From CAZLFQ01 sp964558975 (lineage in GTDB: Bacteria; Pseudomonadota; Alphaproteobacteria; Rickettsiales; Midichloriaceae), in assembly GCA_964558975.1 (NCBI GenBank), contig CAZLFQ010000001.1, positions 558,001 to 622,000 on the forward strand: a DNA stretch of 64,000 nucleotides, written 5' to 3'. The first letter of the stretch is position 1; each line of letters opens with the position of its first letter. Below the pieces are notes generated by a model. The model did not search any database. It saw nothing but the letters and a program-made list of their open reading frames with translations, and was not told where the DNA came from. A program made the position numbers and the translations under genes. Below are positions 52,023 to 59,933 of the stretch, one piece after another.

Positions 52023-52336
52023 TACGCAGCCTCATTTAACTTGATTTCAACTTCAACTCCAGAAGGCAAGTCTAACTTCATCAATGAGTCAACTGTTTGA
52101 GGAGATGGCTCAACAAACATAAGTCTTGTATGATACCTAATCTCAAATTGCTCTCTTGATTCAATATCTACGTGAGTAGATCTGTTCACTGTGAACTTCT
52201 GAATTTTCCTTGGAAGAGGAATTGGACCTCTTATTTTTGCACCAGTTCTTTTTACTGTGCTAACAATGTCTCTAACTGAATGATCAAGTACTCTGTGATC
52301 AAAAGCTCTTAATTTTATTACAATTTCTTGTGACAT
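52022..52336 (-). CDS. rpsJ: 30S ribosomal protein S10
   Basis: IVIKLRAFDHRVLDHSVRDI and RGPIPLPRKIQKFTVNRS identify S10, which also serves transcription antitermination as NusE. Length 104. It opens the S10 block; fusA directly precedes it with no tuf between. Confidence 0.97.
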   Translation of the reverse strand: MSQEIVIKLRAFDHRVLDHSVRDIVSTVKRTGAKIRGPIPLPRKIQKFTVNRSTHVDIESREQFEIRYHTRLMFVEPSPQTVDSLMKLDLPSGVEVEIKLNEAA

Positions 52337-52359
52337 ACTTTTTCTTCTCTTTTAAATTC

Positions 52360-54450
52360 TTATGAAGCTTTCGCAATTATTCCTTCAGCAACACTTTGTG
52401 GAACTTGATCATAGCGCGAGAAATTCATAGAATACTGCGCTCTACCCTGAGTCATAGACCTTAGTGTGTTGATGTAGCCAAACATTGTAGCAAGAGGCAC
52501 GTTTGCTTTAATTACTTGAGCATTACCTCTAGCCTCCATTCCTTGGATCTGTCCACGAATACTATTCAAGTGACCAATTACATCACCCATGAACTCATCA
52601 GGCGTAATAACTTCAACAGCCATGATTGGTTCTAGTATTTTTGGACCCGCTTTAGCCATTCCTTCTCTGAAGGCAGCTTTAGCAGCAATTTCGAACGCAA
52701 GCGCACTTGAATCTACATCATGGTATGCACCATCTAGTAATGTAGCTTTGAAGTCGATTGCAGGGTAACCAGCTTGGATACCACTATTCCTAATATCTTC
52801 GATACCCTTGTCAACTGCTGGTATATATTCTTTTGGAACGTTACCACCAACAACTTTGCTTTCAAATTCATATCCTTTTCCAGCTTCAAGAGGCTCAAAC
52901 TTAATTTTAACTTTAGCAAATTGACCAGCACCACCAGATTGTTTTTTATGAGTATAATCAATCTCGTAGCCTTTTGTAATAGTCTCACGGTATGCTACTT
53001 GTGGAGCACCGATGTTTGCTTCAACTTTAAATTCTCTCTTCATTCTATCAACAATAATCTCTAGATGAAGCTCACCCATACCAGCAAGAATTGTTTGACC
53101 AGACTCATGATCAACTTTAACTCTTAAAGACGGATCTTCAGCGACTAGTCTGCCGATTGCTACGCCCATTTTTTCTTGATCTGCTGTAGATTTAGGCTCA
53201 ACAGCAACTTGAATTACAGGCTCAGGGAATTTCATTTTATCCAATACAACTTCTGCGTCTTCATCACAAAGAGTTTCACCAGTTGTTGTATTTTTAAGAC
53301 CAGCTAATGCAACGATATCACCAGCATAAGCTTCTTTAATGTCTTCTCTGTTGTTCGCATGCATTAGTAACATACGACCAACTCTTTCCTTATTATCTTT
53401 ATTTGTATTTAGAACACCAGTGCCACTTTTAAGTTGTCCTGCGTAAATTCTAACGAATGTCAATGAACCAACGAATGGATCGTTCATGATCTTAAATGCA
53501 AGACCAACAAATTTCTCTGTATCACTAACTTTAATCGTAACTTCTGAATCATCTCTTGTGCTATGACCTGTAGCAGGCGCAATATCAATTGGGCTTGGCA
53601 AGTAAGCAACTACTGCGTCTAGCAAAGGTTGTACACCTTTGTTTTTAAATGCTGACCCACAGAAAATTGGAACCATAACAAAACTTGTAGCAGCTTTACG
53701 AACGCAACGCTTGATGTCTTCGTTTGATATTTCCTTACCATCAAGATAGTCAGACATTAACTTGTCATCCATCTCGACAGCAGACTCAACTAACTTAGAG
53801 CGGTATTCATTAGCAATTTCTTTCATATCTGCAGGAATTTCTTCCTCAGCAAACTCAGCACCTAAAGACTCGTCTTTCCAAACGATCGCTTTCATTTTTA
53901 CTAAGTCAACAACACCTTTAAAATTCTCTTCCAATCCTATAGGTAGCTGCATGACGATAGGACGAGCGCCTAAACGCTCAACAATCATCTTCACACATCT
54001 GAAGAAGTCAGCGCCAGTTCTATCCATCTTGTTTACAAAACAAATACGCGGAACTTTATACTTATCAGCTTGCCTCCAAACTGTTTCTGATTGAGGCTCA
54101 ACACCAGCAACACCATCGAATACTGTGACCGCACCGTCAAGCACACGCAATGAACGCTCTACTTCAATCGTAAAGTCAACGTGACCAGGTGTATCAATAA
54201 TATTAATTCTGTAGCTTTTTCCATTCTCTCCTTTCCAGAAGCAAGTTGTGGCAGCAGAAGTAATTGTAATACCTCTCTCCTGCTCTTGTTCCATCCAGTC
54301 CATTGTTGCAGCACCTTCGTGCACTTCACCAATTTTATGAGATTTTCCTGTATAGTATAGAATACGCTCAGTTGTCGTTGTTTTTCCGGCATCAATATGC
54401 GCCATGATACCGATATTTCTGTAAAACTCTATAGGTGCTGATCTAGGCAT
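52360..54450 (-). CDS. fusA: elongation factor G
   Basis: EF-G drives translocation and ribosome recycling. From the ATG at 54450 (ribosome site TAGGAG, eight bases upstream) it has 696 residues. G1 is AHIDAGKT (17-24), the G3 region is DTPGHVDFTIEVERSLRVLD, and G4 is FVNKMDRTGADF. The 105-base extension of the open frame upstream runs into rpsG and is not used. It follows rpsG by ten bases. Confidence 0.97.
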   Translation of the reverse strand: MPRSAPIEFYRNIGIMAHIDAGKTTTTERILYYTGKSHKIGEVHEGAATMDWMEQEQERGITITSAATTCFWKGENGKSYRINIIDTPGHVDFTIEVERSLRVLDGAVTVFDGVAGVEPQSETVWRQADKYKVPRICFVNKMDRTGADFFRCVKMIVERLGARPIVMQLPIGLEENFKGVVDLVKMKAIVWKDESLGAEFAEEEIPADMKEIANEYRSKLVESAVEMDDKLMSDYLDGKEISNEDIKRCVRKAATSFVMVPIFCGSAFKNKGVQPLLDAVVAYLPSPIDIAPATGHSTRDDSEVTIKVSDTEKFVGLAFKIMNDPFVGSLTFVRIYAGQLKSGTGVLNTNKDNKERVGRMLLMHANNREDIKEAYAGDIVALAGLKNTTTGETLCDEDAEVVLDKMKFPEPVIQVAVEPKSTADQEKMGVAIGRLVAEDPSLRVKVDHESGQTILAGMGELHLEIIVDRMKREFKVEANIGAPQVAYRETITKGYEIDYTHKKQSGGAGQFAKVKIKFEPLEAGKGYEFESKVVGGNVPKEYIPAVDKGIEDIRNSGIQAGYPAIDFKATLLDGAYHDVDSSALAFEIAAKAAFREGMAKAGPKILEPIMAVEVITPDEFMGDVIGHLNSIRGQIQGMEARGNAQVIKANVPLATMFGYINTLRSMTQGRAQYSMNFSRYDQVPQSVAEGIIAKAS

Positions 54451-54460
54451 GTCTAATCTC

Positions 54461-54934
54461 CTACCAGTTATAGTGCGCAAACGCACGGTTAGATTCAGCC
54501 ATTTTATGAGTATCTTCTTTCTTTTTAAACGCAGATCCTCTTCCAGAGAAAGCATCTAAAAATTCAGCAGCTAACTTGTCTGGGAATGTCTTCTTATCTT
54601 TTCTTGCTTTTGATGCAACGATCAACCAACGAATAGCAAGAGCTGTTTGTCTTGTAGGTCTAACATCGCAAGGAACTTGATATGTAGCACCACCAACACG
54701 GCGAGATCTAACTTCGACTGACGGACGAATGTTAGATAAAATTTTCTCAAAAGCTTCTATAGGATCAACAGAAAGTTTTTCAGAAGCGAATGTTAAAGCT
54801 TCATAAAAAGCTGATTCAGCAACTGATTTTTTTCCTTGCTTCATGATATTATTGATAAACTTCGCGACAATAATATTCCCGTACTTTGCGTCTGGGATAA
54901 TATTTCTAGAGAGAGCTTTTCTTCTACGTGCCAT
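54461..54934 (-). CDS. rpsG: 30S ribosomal protein S7
   Basis: S7 nucleates the 30S head. PIEAFEKILSNIRPSVEVRS and GGATYQVPCDVRPTRQTALA are diagnostic; length 157. It is 18 bases after rpsL. Confidence 0.97.
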   Translation of the reverse strand: MARRRKALSRNIIPDAKYGNIIVAKFINNIMKQGKKSVAESAFYEALTFASEKLSVDPIEAFEKILSNIRPSVEVRSRRVGGATYQVPCDVRPTRQTALAIRWLIVASKARKDKKTFPDKLAAEFLDAFSGRGSAFKKKEDTHKMAESNRAFAHYNW

Positions 54935-54952
54935 TTTTTAATAATCCTTTTA

Positions 54953-55324
54953 TTATTTAGGTCTCTTTGTTCCATACAGTGATCTAGCTTGCTTACGTCC
55001 TTGAACACCTTGCAAGTCTAATGCACCACGAATATTGTGATATCTAACACCAGGCAAATCTTTAACACGACCGCCTCTGATCAATACTATAGAGTGCTCT
55101 TGAAGGTTATGGCCTTCCCCTGGAATATAACTCGTAACTTCATAACCATTTGTCAACTTAACTCTACAAACTTTACGCAGGGCTGAGTTAGGTTTCTTAG
55201 GTGTAGTTGTGTACACGCGGGTACAAACACCACGTCTTTGAGGGCATTCAGCAAGAGCTGGAACTTTGTTTTTCTTAGCTTTGCTTCTTCTCGGAGCCTT
55301 GATTAATTGGCTAATTGTTGGCAT
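54953..55324 (-). CDS. rpsL: 30S ribosomal protein S12
   Basis: S12 is the decoding-centre proofreading protein. From MPTISQLIKAPR the length is 123. TTPKKPNSALRKVCRVKL includes the Lys position often altered in streptomycin resistance, here the ordinary Lys; RGGRVKDLPGVRYHNIRG follows. It is the first gene of the str-S10-spc-alpha cluster. Confidence 0.97.
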   Translation of the reverse strand: MPTISQLIKAPRRSKAKKNKVPALAECPQRRGVCTRVYTTTPKKPNSALRKVCRVKLTNGYEVTSYIPGEGHNLQEHSIVLIRGGRVKDLPGVRYHNIRGALDLQGVQGRKQARSLYGTKRPK

Positions 55325-55393
55325 TAAACTCTCCAAACTTTTCACAATATTTTTTCATTCGCATAACAACAAAAGCTATGCGCTAGTCGTGGG

Positions 55394-55422
55394 ATAATAT
55401 TTTGAACACGCCGCAGAGTCAA
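55394..55422 (-). promoter_or_regulatory. strong promoter of the ribosomal cluster
   Basis: On the minus strand TTGACT (55422-55417) and TATTAT (55399-55394) are 17 bases apart, near-consensus sigma-70 spacing. The -10 is about 70 bases before the rpsL ATG. Confidence 0.75.
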
Positions 55423-55525
55423 GATGATTTTTACAATTTATGTTTTTTTTCTTCGGAAGCTAAGTGCTTGCATTTCCTGAATAACAATTATAACGTTGAA
55501 AAGTATCACTATTTCAGAGCCTTAT

Positions 55526-56185
55526 ATGTCGCATACAGCAAATATTATTACAGTAGCCCAGCAGAAGGGTGGAGCTGGAAAAACCACAATAGCAGCTCAC
55601 TTAGCGGTTGCTCTTATGCAGAAAAGAAACAAAGTTGCTATTATCGACATTGATCCACAAGGAAGTTTAACTGAGTGGCATAGAATCCGTTCAGAAAAGT
55701 ATGGAGAAGATTATACAGGTCTGTATTTTAACTCGACAGCTGGCTGGAGAGTAAGCAGCGAAATATTGAACATTAAAAGAGATTTTGACTATATAATCAT
55801 CGATAGCCCTCCACATATGGAGACTGAAGCTAAATCAGCGATTAGAGCTGCAGATATGATTTTGATACCAATTCAACCCAGCCCTACTGATCTTTGGGCT
55901 ACAAAAGCAACTATAGATTTGGCAACCAGAGAAAATATTCCTTATCATATTGTAATGAATCGCGTGACACCTAACTCAAAACTTGCTATAGAGATACTCC
56001 ACCACTTGGGGAACCCTCAGGTTTCTAACTTAGGAAACCGTGTTGCTTTTGCCACTTGTATAATGGAAGGAAAGACTGTTACAGAAACTAACCCCTCAAG
56101 TGCAGCGGCAAGTGAAATTAAACAGCTGGTAAGCGAAGTAATAAAGAGATTTAAGAAAAAACAGGAAGAGAAAAAAGCTGCGTAA
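55526..56185 (+). CDS. ParA/MinD-type ATPase
   Basis: The deviant Walker A motif KGGAGKTT (14-21), DIDPQGSLTEW, the VIDSPP-type loop (IIIDSPPHMET) and IPIQPSPTDLW are the ParA signature. From the ATG at 55526 it has 219 residues; the TTG at 55496 is rejected. No parB lies in the window, so the partner and cargo are unknown. Its stop is two bases before the metC start. Confidence 0.88.
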   Translation: MSHTANIITVAQQKGGAGKTTIAAHLAVALMQKRNKVAIIDIDPQGSLTEWHRIRSEKYGEDYTGLYFNSTAGWRVSSEILNIKRDFDYIIIDSPPHMETEAKSAIRAADMILIPIQPSPTDLWATKATIDLATRENIPYHIVMNRVTPNSKLAIEILHHLGNPQVSNLGNRVAFATCIMEGKTVTETNPSSAAASEIKQLVSEVIKRFKKKQEEKKAA

Positions 56186-56187
56186 TA

Positions 56188-57363
56188 ATGAGTAGTACAG
56201 ATTATAAATTTGAAACCCAACTTGTCCACTTAGGGCGCAATCCTGCAAAACACTCAGGAATGGTTAATACACCTGTATATCGAGGCTCTACAATCCTTTT
56301 TAATAAAATTGAAGAACTTTTAGATCTAGATAAAGCCGTTCATACCGATATTACCTATGGCAGAAGTGGAACTCAAACAGTTAAAGACCTACAAACAGCA
56401 ATTGCTAAGCTTGATGGTGTAAACAACTGTATTGTTGTCAGTAGTGGTATGAATGCTATATCAATTGTAATGCATTCCTTCTTACAATCAGGAGACCATG
56501 TTCTAATCACCGAATCTGCTTATAGGTGTACTTCAAGATTTGCAGATGAAGAATTACCACGACTCAACATTGAGACTACATATTATGACCCAACAATTGG
56601 GTCTAAAATCGAAGAGTTAATAAAGCCAAATACAAAACTAATATGGTTAGAAAGCCCAGGATCAGGCACTTTTGAAATTCAAGATATAGAAGCAATCACT
56701 AAAATTGCAAAAGATAACGGTATCATAACAGTTATAGATAATACTTGGGCGACATCTCGCTTTTTAAATCCATTTAAGTATGGAGTTGATGTTTCGGTAC
56801 AATCCCTTACTAAATATATTAGCGGCCATTCTGATATTATGCTTGGATCAATATCATCCACAGATGAAGTATTTTCACAAATATACAAAACATTTAGAAA
56901 CTATGGCACTATAAGCTGCCCTGATTATTGCTACTTAGCTCTGAGAGGACTCAGAACACTTGACGTACGTCTTAAAAGACATCAAGAAAACGCACTTGTA
57001 ATCGCAAAATGGCTTGAAAAACATCATCTGGTCGAACAGGTCTTGCACCCTGCACTACCAAATTTTACGGGTCATAATCTATGGAAAAAATATTTTTCTG
57101 GATCAACTGGATTATTTAGTTTTGAATTAAAGAACTGCACTCAAGACAAATTATTCAAGTTTATTAATTCATTAGAATTATTTGGCAAAGGTTTATCGTG
57201 GGGAGGTTTTGAAACTCTCATCTTACCGTATAAACTTAATGAGAAAAGAGCCACTAAAACTCTTAAAAATGGTGGACACTTAGTCCGAGTGCATATAGGA
57301 CTTGAAAATCCAGACGATTTAGTCTTAGATTTAAATAAAGCTTTGAAAAATATAGAAAATTAA
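56188..57363 (+). CDS. metC: PLP-dependent cystathionine beta-lyase-type enzyme
   Basis: The Cys/Met metabolism PLP fold is complete: TYGRSGTQTVKDL (57-69), SSGMNAISI (86-94), DNTWATSRF (184-192), and SLTKYISGHSDIMLGS with PLP-binding Lys209. Overall it fits cystathionine beta-lyase better than gamma-synthase, but the exact activity is uncertain. It is tightly coupled to the ParA gene, an unusual pairing. Confidence 0.85.
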   Translation: MSSTDYKFETQLVHLGRNPAKHSGMVNTPVYRGSTILFNKIEELLDLDKAVHTDITYGRSGTQTVKDLQTAIAKLDGVNNCIVVSSGMNAISIVMHSFLQSGDHVLITESAYRCTSRFADEELPRLNIETTYYDPTIGSKIEELIKPNTKLIWLESPGSGTFEIQDIEAITKIAKDNGIITVIDNTWATSRFLNPFKYGVDVSVQSLTKYISGHSDIMLGSISSTDEVFSQIYKTFRNYGTISCPDYCYLALRGLRTLDVRLKRHQENALVIAKWLEKHHLVEQVLHPALPNFTGHNLWKKYFSGSTGLFSFELKNCTQDKLFKFINSLELFGKGLSWGGFETLILPYKLNEKRATKTLKNGGHLVRVHIGLENPDDLVLDLNKALKNIEN

Positions 57364-57392
57364 TCCTGAATAATTAAAGGGGAAAACCTGAA

Positions 57393-57953
57393 ATGCGTAG
57401 TAATATACTAGTTAATAAGCCAATTGTTTTAGTAGGTATGATGGGTAGTGGTAAAAGCACTATTGGAAAAAGACTAGCAAACAAACTAAACATACAATTT
57501 TATGATAGTGATAAAATCATCGAAGAAAGAGAAGGCTTGAGCGTTTTAGATATCTACGATTATCGTGGTGAAGAATACTTCAATAATAAAGAAATCGAGG
57601 TTATTACTGAGATCCTTAGTTACGGGCCAGTTGTTCTATCAACAGGTGGCAGCAGTTTCATGTTAGAAAAAGTAAGAGAATTAGTTAAAAACTCATCTAT
57701 CTCAATTTGGCTGGATACTAAAATTGAAACTATTCATGAAAGAGTATCAAGAAGAAATACAAGACCATTACTCAATGTAGATAATAAACTTGAGGTTATA
57801 CAACAACTAGTCGACGAAAGAACACCTACTTACCAATTAGCAGACATCAAAGTGGAAAGTGGCGATATGGACGCACACTATGTTGTGGATACCCTACTCT
57901 TAAAGCTAAAAAGCTTCTTCCCAACTGATACCAAAACAAATAAATACGGCTAA
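57393..57953 (+). CDS. aroK: shikimate kinase
   Basis: It phosphorylates shikimate in aromatic amino acid synthesis. The P-loop GMMGSGKST (15-23), DSDKIIEE, the YRGEEYF region, STGGSSF and the LID arginines RRNTRPLL are present. Length 186. A GGGG ribosome site precedes the ATG. aroB, the usual neighbour, is not present. It is convergent with a Sel1-like gene, with one base between the stops. Confidence 0.92.
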   Translation: MRSNILVNKPIVLVGMMGSGKSTIGKRLANKLNIQFYDSDKIIEEREGLSVLDIYDYRGEEYFNNKEIEVITEILSYGPVVLSTGGSSFMLEKVRELVKNSSISIWLDTKIETIHERVSRRNTRPLLNVDNKLEVIQQLVDERTPTYQLADIKVESGDMDAHYVVDTLLLKLKSFFPTDTKTNKYG

Positions 57954-57954
57954 T

Positions 57955-58725
57955 TTATAATTCAAACTCAAACTGGGTTGGAGAAGGCGGGCTGATGGAA
58001 GTCACTTGCCTTAAAAGTTCTTGTGAAGTGGCTATATTCTGATTTGTTTCTCTATCTACTCTAACAATATTGGTGGCTTTGGCTAATAGACATTTCTCAA
58101 GAAGTGTCTTAGACGCTTTTACATTCTCATTTGCTGACTCTTTCAGCAAATTTATTGCTCTTTCTTTATCCGCTTCAGTAACTACTAATACATCTAGCAA
58201 ACTAAATGCATAGTGATATTTAGCTTTTGTGTAACCTTTATTAATTGCATCGTTATAAAGCATCTCTGCGCTTACTCTAAAATCAACTATTCCGAAACAA
58301 TTGAATTGAGCAAAATATAATCCTGCAAGATTACATTGTGCAGGTAAAGACCCTGTTTTCATTGCTTGTTCAAAATATAAGATAGATTTGTCCAGTCTTT
58401 GCACACCATCAATAAGTCCCCGCATATAGAAAAAACCTATTGCATTCATTGCAGGAGGATATTTATTTACTGCCAACACAGAGTAATTTAAAACAATATC
58501 AAACTTTGAATTATACGACTTATATATTCCGCAAGTAACAACCGTAGTCAAAAAGTACCAAGCAAAATTATTGGATTTTTTCATTTCATTTTCTATAAAT
58601 CTGCACAATTGATTTATATCAATATTTTGCGCTCTAACGAATTCCTCTATAGCACTAACACTTAAACCAAGTGCACAAAAATCACTCTCTGCCTCTTTTA
58701 GGAAGCATTCAAAATTTTCCTTCAT
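57955..58725 (-). CDS. Sel1-like repeat protein (paralogue B)
   Basis: The 256-residue helical protein has Sel1-type segments (YPPAMNAIGFFYMRGLIDG, SLPAQCNLAGLYFAQFN, GYTKAKYHYAFSLLD), an N-terminal domain F-E-x-F-L-x-x-x-E shared with the next gene, and a C-terminal S-P-P-S-P motif. No signal peptide is seen. Sel1 proteins scaffold protein complexes, and in host-associated bacteria some are effectors. It lies 48 bases after its paralogue. Confidence 0.7.
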   Translation of the reverse strand: MKENFECFLKEAESDFCALGLSVSAIEEFVRAQNIDINQLCRFIENEMKKSNNFAWYFLTTVVTCGIYKSYNSKFDIVLNYSVLAVNKYPPAMNAIGFFYMRGLIDGVQRLDKSILYFEQAMKTGSLPAQCNLAGLYFAQFNCFGIVDFRVSAEMLYNDAINKGYTKAKYHYAFSLLDVLVVTEADKERAINLLKESANENVKASKTLLEKCLLAKATNIVRVDRETNQNIATSQELLRQVTSISPPSPTQFEFEL

Positions 58726-58773
58726 TTATAAAACGGCCATTCCCCTTTATATAAAAAATCTAACAGAAAGTTA

Positions 58774-59853
58774 TTATTTTTCAATAACTTCTTGAGCATC
58801 CAGCTCTGGTGATGGTGGCTTTATCAACATTACTTTTGCCAACTCTCTTCTATTTAATGAAAACCCAATCACATCTGCTTGTATAGAAGAGCTAGCAGAT
58901 ATATGTTGCAATATTGGTCTTCGCTTTGGCTCTAGCGATCTTAACAAACGCAGTGCCTGACTCATATCTCTTGAAACACCTATACCTTCTTCATAACAGT
59001 AAGCTAATAATCGCACTGCTTTAGGATATGAGCCCAGCACCTTCAATAATTTTATAGCAACATCTTCTACTACTATATTTTCTGAAGGCACAGTAAATTT
59101 TGGCGAGATATGTTTGTAATAAAGCAGAAATTCAGCAACTACATAAACTTCTTTATTTGTATGTTTGTTGGCCTTAATATAATCAGCAACCCTATCTTTA
59201 AATCTAGAATACCCACACAAAGCTCCAGCTATAAATTTTATTGCATTAATATCACATTTACCCGCCGCTCCAAAAATTAATTTCAAACCTCTTTGGTATA
59301 TTTCTTCTGAAGCAGAAATCTGCGTAATTAATTCCTCCCCATAACTAAATTCAGCAGGAATATAGCCAAGCTTTATTGCTTCTTCAAAAATTGAGATAGC
59401 CATTACTTTATCTTGCAAAATACCATATCCCCAAGAATAACATCTAGCTAAAGCACAGTAAGAAGGTAAAAATTTTAATTCATATCCTTGCAAGAATAAA
59501 TCAAAAGCTTTGTTTTGATCAAACTTCCCTGCAAGCCCTTCATTATAAATTACAGCTAAAGCAAATATAGCTGGCGGGTACTTTGCCTCAGCAAGGCGCG
59601 AGATTTTCCCAAATGCAACTTGAATGTCTATGGTAACACCATCTATTCCAAACAAACAATGAAGCGACAAAAAATATTTTTCAAAATGGGTTTTAGCCTC
59701 TTTATTAATTAGGTAATTAAGCAAAGGTGTTTTTTCAACCAAAAGCTCATTATATTTTGGTGAAAGATAATCAGTAATACTATCAGCATTCACTCGAACA
59801 AGTATGAACTCATCTTCTATACACGATATAAATTTTTCAAATTTATCGTTCAT
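58774..59853 (-). CDS. Sel1-like repeat protein (paralogue A)
   Basis: The 359-residue protein shares its plan with the 57955 product: MNDKFEKFISCIEDEF at the start, KYPPAIFALAVIYNEGLAG and LPSYCALARCYSWGYGI repeats, and K-P-P-S-P near the end. It has extra repeats (VRLLAYCYEEGIGVSRDM). No signal peptide or membrane segment is seen. It is co-directional with clpB, with an 80-base gap. Confidence 0.7.
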   Translation of the reverse strand: MNDKFEKFISCIEDEFILVRVNADSITDYLSPKYNELLVEKTPLLNYLINKEAKTHFEKYFLSLHCLFGIDGVTIDIQVAFGKISRLAEAKYPPAIFALAVIYNEGLAGKFDQNKAFDLFLQGYELKFLPSYCALARCYSWGYGILQDKVMAISIFEEAIKLGYIPAEFSYGEELITQISASEEIYQRGLKLIFGAAGKCDINAIKFIAGALCGYSRFKDRVADYIKANKHTNKEVYVVAEFLLYYKHISPKFTVPSENIVVEDVAIKLLKVLGSYPKAVRLLAYCYEEGIGVSRDMSQALRLLRSLEPKRRPILQHISASSSIQADVIGFSLNRRELAKVMLIKPPSPELDAQEVIEK

Positions 59854-59933
59854 CCATACACTTATATACCCCTTCCTATATCAAGGAGTATCAGAAAAAG
59901 TAAAATGCAACAAGTTCAGATAAATAGACCATA

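Noticed and set aside
52734..53064. Frames on both strands inside fusA
   Set aside because: They are shadow frames of a highly conserved gene, with low-complexity translations and no independent signals.
54451..54555. Extending EF-G upstream to the beginning of its open frame
   Set aside because: The extra 35 residues overlap rpsG, lack EF-G homology, and the ATG at 54450 has a good ribosome site.
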